NCBI GenBank assembly: GCA_018771605.1
Contig: CP076324.1
Location: 1,240,001 to 1,304,000 of the forward strand
DNA from: Aquificota bacterium
GTDB lineage: Bacteria; Aquificota; Aquificia; Aquificales; Aquificaceae
DNA: 64,000 bases
Direction: 5' to 3'
In this document: piece by piece, positions 1 through 7,705 of the stretch
Layout of the letters: every line of letters starts with the position of its first letter
Position numbering within the stretch: position 1 is the first letter of the stretch
Notes under the pieces: generated by a model
What the model saw: only the letters and a program-made list of their open reading frames with translations
The model's database searches: none
Told to the model about the DNA's origin: nothing
Position numbers and translations under genes: made by a program

Positions 1-466
1 CCTTTAGCTTCCCCGCCTTGCCCTCAAAAACAACACTTTCATGAAGCTCACCCTCAAACCTAACCTTACCCTTTTTAAAGAGCCTTACCCTCCATTCGGG
101 ATACCAAGCATGGTTCAAAAAATCGCCAAGGTAAAAGGTTTTTCTGCATAGCTTATAAACCTCATACCTTGGATTTTTTAGCTCTTTCTTTATGCTTTCC
201 CTTAGCTCACTTGAGACCTCTTCGTCCGCATCCAGCACAAGGATCCAATCCTTGGAACACAGGCCAATGCCATAGTTTAGCTGTTTGTCATAACCTTCCC
301 ATTCTTTAAAAAATACCTTGGCACCTAAGTTTTTTGCTATCTCTACCGTCCTATCCGTTGAGCCAGAGTCAAGCACCACAATCTCATCAGCCAAAGGTAG
401 CACGCTCCTTATAGCCCTTCCTATATTTCTTTCCTCGTTTTTTGTGCGGATTAGAACGGACAGCAT
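1..466 (-). CDS. Glycosyltransferase family 2 (WaaE/KdtX-like), partial
   Basis: N-terminal 155 residues of a family 2 glycosyltransferase; the rest runs off the left edge. The translation begins MLSVLIRTKNEERNI, then has VVLDSGSTDRT (nucleotide-sugar binding) and LVLDADEEVS, which carries the metal-binding acidic cluster. The following KTFYLGDF..HAWYPEWRVRLF segment resembles LPS core glucosyltransferases of the WaaE/KdtX group. It probably acts on the cytoplasmic membrane in LPS or glycan synthesis; donor and acceptor cannot be read from sequence. The start is the ATG at 466, with a TATAAT-like box about 9 nt upstream inside the palindrome at 473-484, so the mRNA may be leaderless. Confidence 0.85.
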   Translation of the reverse strand, partial: MLSVLIRTKNEERNIGRAIRSVLPLADEIVVLDSGSTDRTVEIAKNLGAKVFFKEWEGYDKQLNYGIGLCSKDWILVLDADEEVSSELRESIKKELKNPRYEVYKLCRKTFYLGDFLNHAWYPEWRVRLFKKGKVRFEGELHESVVFEGKAGKLK

Positions 467-494
467 ATAGGCTTATAATTATAAACATTTGTGA

Positions 495-563
495 GGCATG
501 CCACCACTGTTTTTTGCTAAAAATAAATGAGACAAACAAGGATGAGTTTATAGCCCGGTGTAT
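495..563. repeat. Possible degraded MITE relic upstream of glgA
   Basis: The segment includes TTTTGCTAAAAATAAATGAG, which nearly matches the interior of the MITEs at 39020-39218 and 61482-61679. It ends in CCCGGTGTAT, close to the right terminal repeat CCCGGCGTAT. The left terminus and most of the interior are missing. The glgA -10 box (568-573) lies 5 nt beyond it. The shared core is clear; the assigned outer ends are uncertain. Confidence 0.4.
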
Positions 564-567
564 GCAT

Positions 568-583
568 TATAATTTTAAGGGGG
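568..583 (+). promoter_or_regulatory. glgA -10 box and RBS
   Basis: TATAAT at 568-573 is followed by GGGGG (579-583), then the glgA ATG at 588. There are 14 nt between the -10 and the ATG, so the 5' leader would be under 10 nt. No clear -35 is visible. Confidence 0.45.
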
Positions 584-587
584 AAAT

Positions 588-2039
588 ATGAAAATAGTAA
601 TGGTGGCTTCCGAAAGCTCGGCCTACATAAAGGCTGGGGGACTTGGGGACGTCATACATTCTCTTGCAAAGGCTCTTATAAAGCTTGGCCATAGCCTTTA
701 TATAATAATGCCAAAATACTCAAAAATAAAGGCAAGCCTTAAGGGAGTAGGGCAAGGTAAGGTCTTTTTTGATGGCAATTGGCAGGAGTTTAGCATCTAC
801 GAGGATATAAAGGACCATGTGAGGTATTACTTTATTGACTTTCCAAAATACTATCAGAGAGAACACATATACGCCACACCAAAGGGAGAGTATGAAGATA
901 ACCCTTTAAGGTTTGGCTTTTTATCTTTGGCAAGCCTTGAAGTTATAAAAAGCCTTGGCATTGAGCCGAGTTTGATCCATATACACGACTGGCACACTGG
1001 CCTTTTGCCTCTATACAAAAAGCTCTATTACCCAGAGTTTGAACGCACACCCACCGTTTTTACCATACATAACGCCATGCACCAAGGCATTTATGACCCC
1101 CATTTTATCCCCATGCTAAACCTACCTTGGGAAGTCTTTCATCCATACCAAGGCATAGAGTTCTATGGCAAGATAAACTTTCTCAAAGCTGGTATAGCCT
1201 TTTGCGATATTTTAACCACCGTTAGCCCCTCTTATGCGGAAGAATTAAGGCATTATGCCTATGGCCTTGAGGGCCTTATAAGAGAAAAGAAATACTTTTT
1301 TGGGATTTTAAACGGCATAGATTACGACATCTGGAATCCGGAGACGGATAAGCTTATAAAGCATAACTATACAGCAAAAAACTTCTCCAAAGGAAAATGG
1401 ATAAACAAAAAACATTTAAAAGACATTTTTGGCCTCAAAACCAGAGATGAAAAACCCCTTGTTGGCATGGTCTCAAGGCTAACATCTCAAAAAGGACTGG
1501 ATATAGTTCAAGGTATTGTATGCGAAGCTGTAAGAGAAGGCTTTGACTTTGTCTTTCTTGGTTCTGGTGAAGAAAGATATCAAGAAATGCTTATAGAATT
1601 CATGAAAAAGCATCCAGAAAGTGTAAGAGTTAGGATAGAATATAACGAAGAGCTTGCCCATAAGATCTTTGCCGGTGCGGATATGTTTTTGATGCCCTCC
1701 CTTTTTGAACCCTGCGGTATATCTCAGATGATAGCCATGAGGTATGGAACGGTTCCCATTGTGAGGACAACCGGTGGCCTAAAAGATACGGTAGTGGATT
1801 TTGTAAAAGCTCCTCACGAGGGCAACGGCTTTTCCTTTGAGGAGTATTCAAGCAAAGACCTTATGCATGCTTTACTTAAGGCAAGGGTTTTTTACGATAT
1901 GTATATATGCGACCATTCAAAGGATTGGGCAGAGATAATAAAGAGATGTATGAAAAGAGATTTTTCTTGGGAAAGAAGCGCAAGGGAGTATGAAAGGATA
2001 TACTCCACAGCTATAATGTTAAAAAGCTATGGTTCTTAG
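588..2039 (+). CDS. glgA: Glycogen synthase (ADP-glucose type, GT5)
   Basis: 483 residues, the normal length for bacterial GlgA. It transfers glucose from ADP-glucose to the growing alpha-1,4-glucan in the cytoplasm. The family signature KAGGLGDV sits at residues 15-22. The C-terminal half has the GT-B signature: LVGMVSRLTSQKGLDIV (phosphate-binding loop), then MPSLFEPCGISQMIAMRYGT and VRTTGGLKDTV. Its last 11 nt overlap rfaE2, so the two are probably co-transcribed. The ATG follows a GGGGG motif and a close TATAAT box. Neighbouring glycosyltransferase and heptose genes suggest a carbohydrate cluster. Confidence 0.95.
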   Translation: MKIVMVASESSAYIKAGGLGDVIHSLAKALIKLGHSLYIIMPKYSKIKASLKGVGQGKVFFDGNWQEFSIYEDIKDHVRYYFIDFPKYYQREHIYATPKGEYEDNPLRFGFLSLASLEVIKSLGIEPSLIHIHDWHTGLLPLYKKLYYPEFERTPTVFTIHNAMHQGIYDPHFIPMLNLPWEVFHPYQGIEFYGKINFLKAGIAFCDILTTVSPSYAEELRHYAYGLEGLIREKKYFFGILNGIDYDIWNPETDKLIKHNYTAKNFSKGKWINKKHLKDIFGLKTRDEKPLVGMVSRLTSQKGLDIVQGIVCEAVREGFDFVFLGSGEERYQEMLIEFMKKHPESVRVRIEYNEELAHKIFAGADMFLMPSLFEPCGISQMIAMRYGTVPIVRTTGGLKDTVVDFVKAPHEGNGFSFEEYSSKDLMHALLKARVFYDMYICDHSKDWAEIIKRCMKRDFSWERSAREYERIYSTAIMLKSYGS

Positions 2040-2508
2040 TCTTGAGGAATTGCTAAAGGCAATTGAACCTTTGAGAGAAGATAAAAGAATAGTTTTTACT
2101 AACGGATGCTTTGATATTTTGCATGCCGGACATGCCTACTATCTCAAAAAGGCAAAGGAATTTGGAGATATTCTCGTGGTAGGCTTGAACTCTGATGAAT
2201 CCATAAAAAGGATAAAAGGACCTCAAAGGCCCATAGTGCCTCAAGAAATGAGAGCTTATCTTCTTGATAGCCTAAAGCCGGTAGATTATGTAGTTATATT
2301 TGATGAAGACACGCCAGAAAGACTTATAAAAGCCATAAGGCCTCATGTGCTTGTAAAGGGTGCAGACTGGGAGTTAAAAGATATTGTAGGTGCGGATTTT
2401 GTATTGTCTTATGGTGGCAAAGTGGAAAGGGTTGAATTCAAGTTTGACATTTCCACTTCACACATAATCAAAAGGATACTTGAAAACTATAGAGAATTGG
2501 AAAGGTGA
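2029..2508 (+). CDS. rfaE2: D-glycero-beta-D-manno-heptose 1-phosphate adenylyltransferase
   Basis: 159-residue stand-alone nucleotidyltransferase domain equal to the C-terminal half of HldE. It makes ADP-heptose for the LPS inner core. TNGCFDILHAGHAYYL near the N-terminus carries the HxGH nucleotide-binding motif, and KRIKGPQRPI and ILVKGADW are typical of the family. The ISTSHIIKRI end matches the ISTS.ii motif. No kinase domain is fused, so HldA must be elsewhere. It overlaps the end of glgA by 11 nt and converges on recO with a 22-nt overlap. Confidence 0.92.
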   Translation: MVLSLEELLKAIEPLREDKRIVFTNGCFDILHAGHAYYLKKAKEFGDILVVGLNSDESIKRIKGPQRPIVPQEMRAYLLDSLKPVDYVVIFDEDTPERLIKAIRPHVLVKGADWELKDIVGADFVLSYGGKVERVEFKFDISTSHIIKRILENYRELER

Positions 2509-3065
2509 GAATCTATTGCATTGTCAAGTTCCAAAAGGTATTTTTGATTTATTTTTAATCGTTCAAGTTTTATCAGTTTATCTTCTTCTGCTATAATTTT
2601 AGCAATTTTTATAAGCTTTTTATCAAAAATATCTTCTTTGTAAAGACCTAAACGTTTTAAAGATTCCAATTTGAACTTTATAAGTAAAACTGCACGGTTT
2701 TTGGGATTTAGTCTAAGATAATTTATAAGCATGTTAAAAAGCTCTGGGTCATATTGGACAAACCACCTTTCTACAAAGCTTACCAAGGAATTCATCCACA
2801 AGTAGGCAGAATAATCCCTAAAACATAGATAAGAAAAAAAATCTACTTCAATTATGTCTTTTAAAAATAAAACATCTCCGGATTGATTATAAACAGCATA
2901 TAAAAGATTAAAAGGCTCCATATAACCCAAAAAGCCCCTTTCCGGAAGAAGTCCCTCTGATACAAATAGCTTTACAAGACCGTAAGGACTATAAGCCTTT
3001 ACCATAAGGTCGCAATCACCCGCCCTAAACCTTTTTAGGATTAAAAACCTTCCTTTTGCGGACAT
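2487..3065 (-). CDS. recO: RecO-like DNA repair protein
   Basis: 192 residues, shorter than typical RecO (~240). The N-terminus (FLILKRFRAGDCDLMVKAYS..GLVKLFVSEG) fits the RecO OB fold, which normally anneals ssDNA and helps RecR load RecA. The later KFKLESLKRLGLYKED fits the helical domain. The zinc-binding cysteines of many RecO proteins are absent and the C-terminus is short. The call rests on fold-level pattern, so an uncharacterised RecO relative is possible. Divergent from ftsQ (gap about 70 nt); convergent overlap with rfaE2. Confidence 0.6.
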   Translation of the reverse strand: MSAKGRFLILKRFRAGDCDLMVKAYSPYGLVKLFVSEGLLPERGFLGYMEPFNLLYAVYNQSGDVLFLKDIIEVDFFSYLCFRDYSAYLWMNSLVSFVERWFVQYDPELFNMLINYLRLNPKNRAVLLIKFKLESLKRLGLYKEDIFDKKLIKIAKIIAEEDKLIKLERLKINQKYLLELDNAIDSHLSNSL

Positions 3066-3137
3066 AGCTCTATGATTATAGTGCCTTTCAAAAACACTAC
3101 CACTTTTTTCAAAAAGAATTATGTTATTATTTTAACC

Positions 3138-3893
3138 ATGAAAGAAGGGAGACGGGGAAAGTGGCTTTCACACTTTCTATTGGCATTATGGTTCTCTTCC
3201 ATGGCTTTAGCTGGTTTTTTTCTACCGTATTTTACCGATAACATTTCTTTCTTTAAGATAAAGGCGCTCCACATAGATGGGCTTGAAAGCATACCGCCAC
3301 AGGTGATAGTTGAAGAAGTCAAAAAATTAAAAAATAATTGGCTTTTTATAAACAAAAATATATTAATGAGTAATATAAACAAAAATACAGGCAACGCCGT
3401 AAAGGATATTGAAATCACAAGAATATTTAGCAAAAATGGTGTAGAACTAAAATTAAGTGTAAAAGAAAGGAAGCCTGTATTTTCCGTTATAAACAATGAA
3501 GTAAAGATATTTTTTGATGAAGATGGTGTAATGTTTCAATCACCCTATATAAATTACCACACTCCAACAATTTATACTTACAGCGTAGAATTGATTAATA
3601 AAAATTTTGCAATAATGAAAGATTTAATAAAGTTATTAGATAGCAATGGCACATTAACCGATGTATATGCAACCGAGCTTAGCACCATAGCCTACTTCAA
3701 AGGTGGAACAAAACTAATACTTCCACCCCTTTTCCTCATAGATGGTGGCCTTTTAAAGCATGTGGCTAAACTACTCAAAGATTATAATATTGATATGTAC
3801 AAAGAAATAGAAATTAGCAAAGAAGGCTTAGTAATAATAAGAGGTGGAAAGGGAAATGAAGCTAATAACATCCTTGGACATAGGCACCAGTAA
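3138..3893 (+). CDS. ftsQ: Cell division protein FtsQ (POTRA domain)
   Basis: 251 residues from the ATG at 3138. A short basic cytoplasmic N-terminus (MKEGRRGKW) leads into one membrane helix, then a POTRA domain (FFKIKALHIDGLESIPPQVIVEEV) and a beta domain, the FtsQ/DivIB layout. FtsQ links early and late divisome proteins in the periplasm. An upstream in-frame ATG at 3072 would add 22 residues ahead of the basic segment; 3138 gives the usual topology. The gene is AT-rich and overlaps ftsA by 38 nt. Position immediately before ftsA and ftsZ is the main support, as FtsQ sequence is poorly conserved. Confidence 0.82.
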   Translation: MKEGRRGKWLSHFLLALWFSSMALAGFFLPYFTDNISFFKIKALHIDGLESIPPQVIVEEVKKLKNNWLFINKNILMSNINKNTGNAVKDIEITRIFSKNGVELKLSVKERKPVFSVINNEVKIFFDEDGVMFQSPYINYHTPTIYTYSVELINKNFAIMKDLIKLLDSNGTLTDVYATELSTIAYFKGGTKLILPPLFLIDGGLLKHVAKLLKDYNIDMYKEIEISKEGLVIIRGGKGNEANNILGHRHQ

Positions 3894-5106
3894 GGTGGTA
3901 GCTTTAGTAGGTGAGGTGGATAGCTATGGTGATTTACATGTAATAGGCATAGGAGAATCACCCTCAAAAGGTATTGATAAAGGTTATGTTACACGTTTAG
4001 ACCTTGCGGTAAATTCTGTTTTAACAGCTATTAAAGAAGCTCAAGAGATGGCCGGTTCAAAAATATCAAACGTAGTGCTTGGTATTTCTGGCCCAACTCT
4101 AAAAAGTCAAAATGAAAAAGATACTATAAGCATATCTTCACAACCTATAGAGATAGATTACACCCATATAGAAAGGCTCATAGAAAGAGCTATAATGCGT
4201 TCAAAAGAGGAAGGTTATGAGGTGCTTGACGCCATACCAAGAAAGTTCATACTTGACGACCAAGAAGGTGTTATAGACCCTGTGGGCCTTTTGGGGTCTA
4301 GAATTTCTGCCGAAGTTCATGTGGTAAAGATCGGTTCCAGCATCCTTAAAAATACAGAAAAAGTTGTTCTTAATGCAGGAATGGAGGTATTGGGGAAGTT
4401 TTTATCACCCCTTGCCTCTGCAGAAGCGGTGCTTACACCCGAGGAAAAAGAAGAAGGCGTACTTATGATAGACATGGGTGCTGGGCTTACAGACTTCGTG
4501 GTATTTTTGGAAGGTTCCATACTTGTAACTGGATGTCTTCCTATAGGCGGATCAAATATTACAAAGGATATAGCCCACTTTATGAAGATAAACGTAGAAC
4601 AAGCGGAAAGAATTAAAATAGAGAATGGCTTTGCTTATGCTGATTTGGTTAATGAGGCGGAAAGGGTTAAAATAAAGCCAAGGGGCGAAGAAAAAGAGGT
4701 TAGTATAAGCAGAAAACAATTGGCTGAAGTTATACAGATAAGATTAGAAGAGATTATGGAAAAGCTTAGCGATTATCTAAACCAACAAGGAGTAAATCTT
4801 GACTCTCTGCATGCTGGTATAGTTATAACAGGTGGCTCTGCTAAGTTGGCGGGCATGAGAGAATTCTTAGAAAGGTATTTTGACCTCCCTGTAAGAATAG
4901 GTTATCCTATGGGTGTTATAGGCCTCAAAGAAAAGGTGCAAGACCCTGCTTATGCTACTTCTGTGGGGCTAATAAAACTTGCTCATAAAAGCTTTATCTT
5001 TGACAAGCGTGATGTTTTTTCAAAAGGGCATGAAAAGGAAAAAAAGAACTCTACGTTTAAAAATTTTGTGGATAGGCTTATGTCCTTTTTTAGGGATATA
5101 ATCTAA
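3856..5106 (+). CDS. ftsA: Cell division protein FtsA
   Basis: 416 residues from the ATG at 3856; a GTG at 3844 in the same frame is less likely because GAGGTGG/AAGGG serves as ribosome binding site for the ATG. FtsA is the actin-like ATPase that tethers FtsZ to the membrane. Visible motifs: SLDIGTSKVVALVG (phosphate 1), VLMIDMGAGLTDFVVF (phosphate 2) and GIVITGGSAKLAGM (adenosine). The C-terminal FVDRLMSFFRDII is the expected amphipathic membrane-targeting helix. It lies 13 nt ahead of ftsZ. Confidence 0.95.
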   Translation: MKLITSLDIGTSKVVALVGEVDSYGDLHVIGIGESPSKGIDKGYVTRLDLAVNSVLTAIKEAQEMAGSKISNVVLGISGPTLKSQNEKDTISISSQPIEIDYTHIERLIERAIMRSKEEGYEVLDAIPRKFILDDQEGVIDPVGLLGSRISAEVHVVKIGSSILKNTEKVVLNAGMEVLGKFLSPLASAEAVLTPEEKEEGVLMIDMGAGLTDFVVFLEGSILVTGCLPIGGSNITKDIAHFMKINVEQAERIKIENGFAYADLVNEAERVKIKPRGEEKEVSISRKQLAEVIQIRLEEIMEKLSDYLNQQGVNLDSLHAGIVITGGSAKLAGMREFLERYFDLPVRIGYPMGVIGLKEKVQDPAYATSVGLIKLAHKSFIFDKRDVFSKGHEKEKKNSTFKNFVDRLMSFFRDII

Positions 5107-5119
5107 AAGGAGGCGTAAG

Positions 5120-6205
5120 ATGGATATTTTGAACCCTACAAGGATAAAAGTTTTTGGAGTTGGGGGTGGTGGTTCCAATGCGGTAAACAGGATGTACCTT
5201 GAAGGTATAGAAGGTGTGGAGCTTTTTGCCATAAATACAGACGTTCAACACCTTGCTTCTCTGGCAGTACCCAATAAGATACAGATAGGTGAGAAGGTTA
5301 CAAAGGGACTTGGGGCTGGTGCAAAGCCTGAGATCGGAGAGCAGGCGGCTCTTGAGGATGTGGATAAGATAAGGGAAATTCTTAGAAACACAGATATGCT
5401 CTTTATAGCCTGTGGGCTTGGTGGAGGAACTGGCACAGGCGCAGCTCCTGTAATAGCAGAAACAGCCAAGGATATGGGCATACTTACGGTGGCTGTGGTA
5501 ACAAAGCCCTTTAACTTTGAGGGGCCAAAGAGAATGCACGTAGCCAACGAGGGGCTTGAGAAGCTCAAGGATGTGGTAGATACTTACATAGTGGTTAACA
5601 ATCAAAAACTGGTAGAAATTGCGGACAAAAACTTTAGCATAAAGGATGCCTTTAAGATGGTGGATGATGTGCTAGCCAAGGCGGTAATGGGTATAACTAA
5701 TATAGTGGTAACTCCGGCACTTATAAACGTAGATTTTGCAGATGTTAAGACTGTTATGGAGAAGGGTGGCCTTGCCCTCATAGGTATGGGTGAAGGTAGG
5801 GGCGATGGTAGAAGGGATTATGCGGTAGAACAGGCCATAAGCAGTCCTCTCCTTGAAGGCAACAGCATACAAGGTGCAAGGAGACTCTTGGTAACACTAT
5901 GGGCGAGCGAGGACGTGCCTTTCAGAGAAGTGGAAGAGACCATAGGAAGGATAAGGGAAGTGGCCCACGAGGATGCCCTTATCATATTTGGTGCCATGCT
6001 GGAAAGTGATAAAGAAAACTTTATGAGGGTGGCCGTTGTGGCCACAGATTTTGAAAACGCCCAAAGCCTTAGCCAGTTAAAAGTTGTAAAAAAGCCGGAG
6101 TTTAAAGAACCTATAAAGAAAGCTGTGCCAGAAAGCACAATAGAGCCAGTCCAACCAGAAATTGAAGAGATCCCGGCTTACTTAAGAAGAAAGAGAAAGA
6201 TCTAG
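5120..6205 (+). CDS. ftsZ: Cell division protein FtsZ
   Basis: 361 residues, full length. The tubulin-like GTPase forms the Z ring. It shows VFGVGGGGSNAVNRM near the N-terminus, the tubulin signature GGGTGTGAAPVIAE (T4 loop), and the T7 synergy loop NVDFADVKTVM. The tail ends in IPAYLRRKRKI, the conserved peptide that binds FtsA and ZipA-like partners. A strong ribosome binding site, AAAGGAGG, precedes the ATG. Last of the recognisable ftsQ-ftsA-ftsZ run, with the next gene one base behind. Confidence 0.98.
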   Translation: MDILNPTRIKVFGVGGGGSNAVNRMYLEGIEGVELFAINTDVQHLASLAVPNKIQIGEKVTKGLGAGAKPEIGEQAALEDVDKIREILRNTDMLFIACGLGGGTGTGAAPVIAETAKDMGILTVAVVTKPFNFEGPKRMHVANEGLEKLKDVVDTYIVVNNQKLVEIADKNFSIKDAFKMVDDVLAKAVMGITNIVVTPALINVDFADVKTVMEKGGLALIGMGEGRGDGRRDYAVEQAISSPLLEGNSIQGARRLLVTLWASEDVPFREVEETIGRIREVAHEDALIIFGAMLESDKENFMRVAVVATDFENAQSLSQLKVVKKPEFKEPIKKAVPESTIEPVQPEIEEIPAYLRRKRKI

Positions 6206-6206
6206 A

Positions 6207-6479
6207 ATGCAAAAAATAGAAGTAGGCAGTAATAAGGCACTCGCCTTTATATTGGGTTTAGCCTATGGTTATAAGAATGCAGAGATAGAACTTAATGTGC
6301 TTTCCATAGAAGAATTCTCAGAAGATAAACATAAGGATGATAAAATCTATTATATAAGCAGAATAGAAGGAAAAATTTATGACAGCTTAAAGGAAGATGT
6401 TAGCCATATATGTGTTTTAAAAGAGGATAAAATTAACGGTAAAGTTAGGATATTTATATATAAAAAGCGTGTGAAATAA
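6207..6479 (+). CDS. Small uncharacterised protein downstream of ftsZ
   Basis: 90 residues (MQKIEVGSNKALAFILGLAYG..), one base after the ftsZ stop, so almost certainly translated from the same mRNA. No signal peptide or membrane segment is evident. The N-terminus looks like a small alpha/beta protein and the C-terminus is lysine-rich (VRIFIYKKRVK). I do not recognise a family. Location suggests a link to division, but that is inference. More AT-rich than ftsZ. Confidence 0.7.
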   Translation: MQKIEVGSNKALAFILGLAYGYKNAEIELNVLSIEEFSEDKHKDDKIYYISRIEGKIYDSLKEDVSHICVLKEDKINGKVRIFIYKKRVK

Positions 6480-6484
6480 AATCC

Positions 6485-6513
6485 TTGATTTATCTTGTTT
6501 TTATTCCTATACT
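6485..6513 (+). promoter_or_regulatory. Promoter of the copper operon (leaderless)
   Basis: TTGATT (6485-6490), a 17-nt spacer and TATACT (6508-6513) form a near-consensus sigma70 promoter. The first start codon is at 6521, so transcription should begin at or within 1-2 nt of the ATG. No Shine-Dalgarno sequence precedes that ATG. Confidence 0.7.
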
Positions 6514-6520
6514 TTAATCC

Positions 6521-7705
6521 ATGGTGTTTTTACTCATATTGAATTTGTTTTTCTTTTCTCTATCAAAGGCTGGTGAGCTTGAAAGCCTAATAGACTATGC
6601 CCTCAAAAACTCACCAAGGTTGAAAGTTTATCAAAGTATGATAGAATCCACAAAGCATAGGGAAACGTACTCAAAAAGCTTACCAAATCCATCACTATCC
6701 GTTGGACTCAACAACTTACCCCTCAACAGACCTTATCCAAATAAGTATGAGCCTATGAGTAGCCTTTCCATAGGCATAAGCCAGATGTATATGCTTCCAA
6801 TAAAGAGGGAAAGGGAGGCTTTGATGGCTTTAAAAGAAAGGCTTGCACTGTTGGAAGAGGAAGAGTTGCTTAAAAGGGAGCTTATAAAGGATATAAAACT
6901 TAGCTACTTAGAATGGCTTTACACTTTTAAAAGGGAAGATGTTTTAAATAGGATAAAAAGGGAGATAGATACCCTATACAAACTGGCTGAAGAGAACTAT
7001 AAGTATGGAAAGACCAACCTTTCTGACCTTCTTTTCTTAAAAGGGGAACAGATAAAAGTGGAAAGTGAGCTTGAAAAGGTAAAATTGGAGAGGGAGAGTA
7101 AAAAGGAAGAATTGGACTACCTTGTGGGTAAAAGATTTGAGCTAAAAGGGGAAGAGGTGTACTTCAAAAGAGAAGAATTTCCAGAAGTGAACTTGGATGA
7201 AAGCCTATACATAAAAAGGCTAAAGGCTCAAAGGGAAAAGCTGGTAGCGGAAGTGGAAAGAAGAAAGGTGGAATACCTGCCAGACATTGAGCTGATGGCA
7301 GAGTATATGATAAGGCCTTCTATGGAAAATATGTTTAGTTTGAGGGCGGGCGTGAGCCTTCCCATATGGAAAAGCAAAAGGGAAGACCTTCTTGTGTTAG
7401 AAAAACTGGAAGAAGTAAAGGCAAAGGATTGGGAAATTGAAAACACAAGACTTGAGCTAAGAAAAACGTTAAACAGTCTTAAGATTGAATACAGCAGGCT
7501 AAAGGAGATATTAAAATGGACAGAGGAGCTTATAGAAGAGAAGGAAAAAGAGATTAAAGCCTTAGAACTTGCTTACAGGTACCAAAAAGCAGACCTAAGA
7601 GACCTCTTAAGGCTATACAGAGAGTTGTGGGAGCTGGAGATAAACAGACTTGATGTGGAGCTTTCTATTCAAAAGATATGGCCAAGGCTGGAGGTACTGT
7701 TATGA
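6521..7705 (+). CDS. TolC-family outer membrane channel (CusC-like)
   Basis: 394 residues: a signal-like N-terminus (MVFLLILNLFFFSLSKAGELESL), then two repeats rich in long charged alpha-helices, the outer membrane efflux protein pattern. SYLEWLYTFKREDVLNRI and a long coiled-coil-like region near 180-230 form the periplasmic tunnel; PDIELMAEYMIRPS..FSLRAGVSLPIW is the second beta segment. It would give the exit duct of the CusCBA-type pump encoded by 7702-9081 and 12634-15681. It overlaps the adaptor gene by ATGA. Probably translated from a leaderless mRNA. Confidence 0.85.
   Translation: MVFLLILNLFFFSLSKAGELESLIDYALKNSPRLKVYQSMIESTKHRETYSKSLPNPSLSVGLNNLPLNRPYPNKYEPMSSLSIGISQMYMLPIKREREALMALKERLALLEEEELLKRELIKDIKLSYLEWLYTFKREDVLNRIKREIDTLYKLAEENYKYGKTNLSDLLFLKGEQIKVESELEKVKLERESKKEELDYLVGKRFELKGEEVYFKREEFPEVNLDESLYIKRLKAQREKLVAEVERRKVEYLPDIELMAEYMIRPSMENMFSLRAGVSLPIWKSKREDLLVLEKLEEVKAKDWEIENTRLELRKTLNSLKIEYSRLKEILKWTEELIEEKEKEIKALELAYRYQKADLRDLLRLYRELWELEINRLDVELSIQKIWPRLEVLL

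Noticed and set aside
3072-3137. Upstream start for ftsQ
   Set aside because: It would add 22 residues before the basic cytoplasmic head and membrane helix, and has no RBS.
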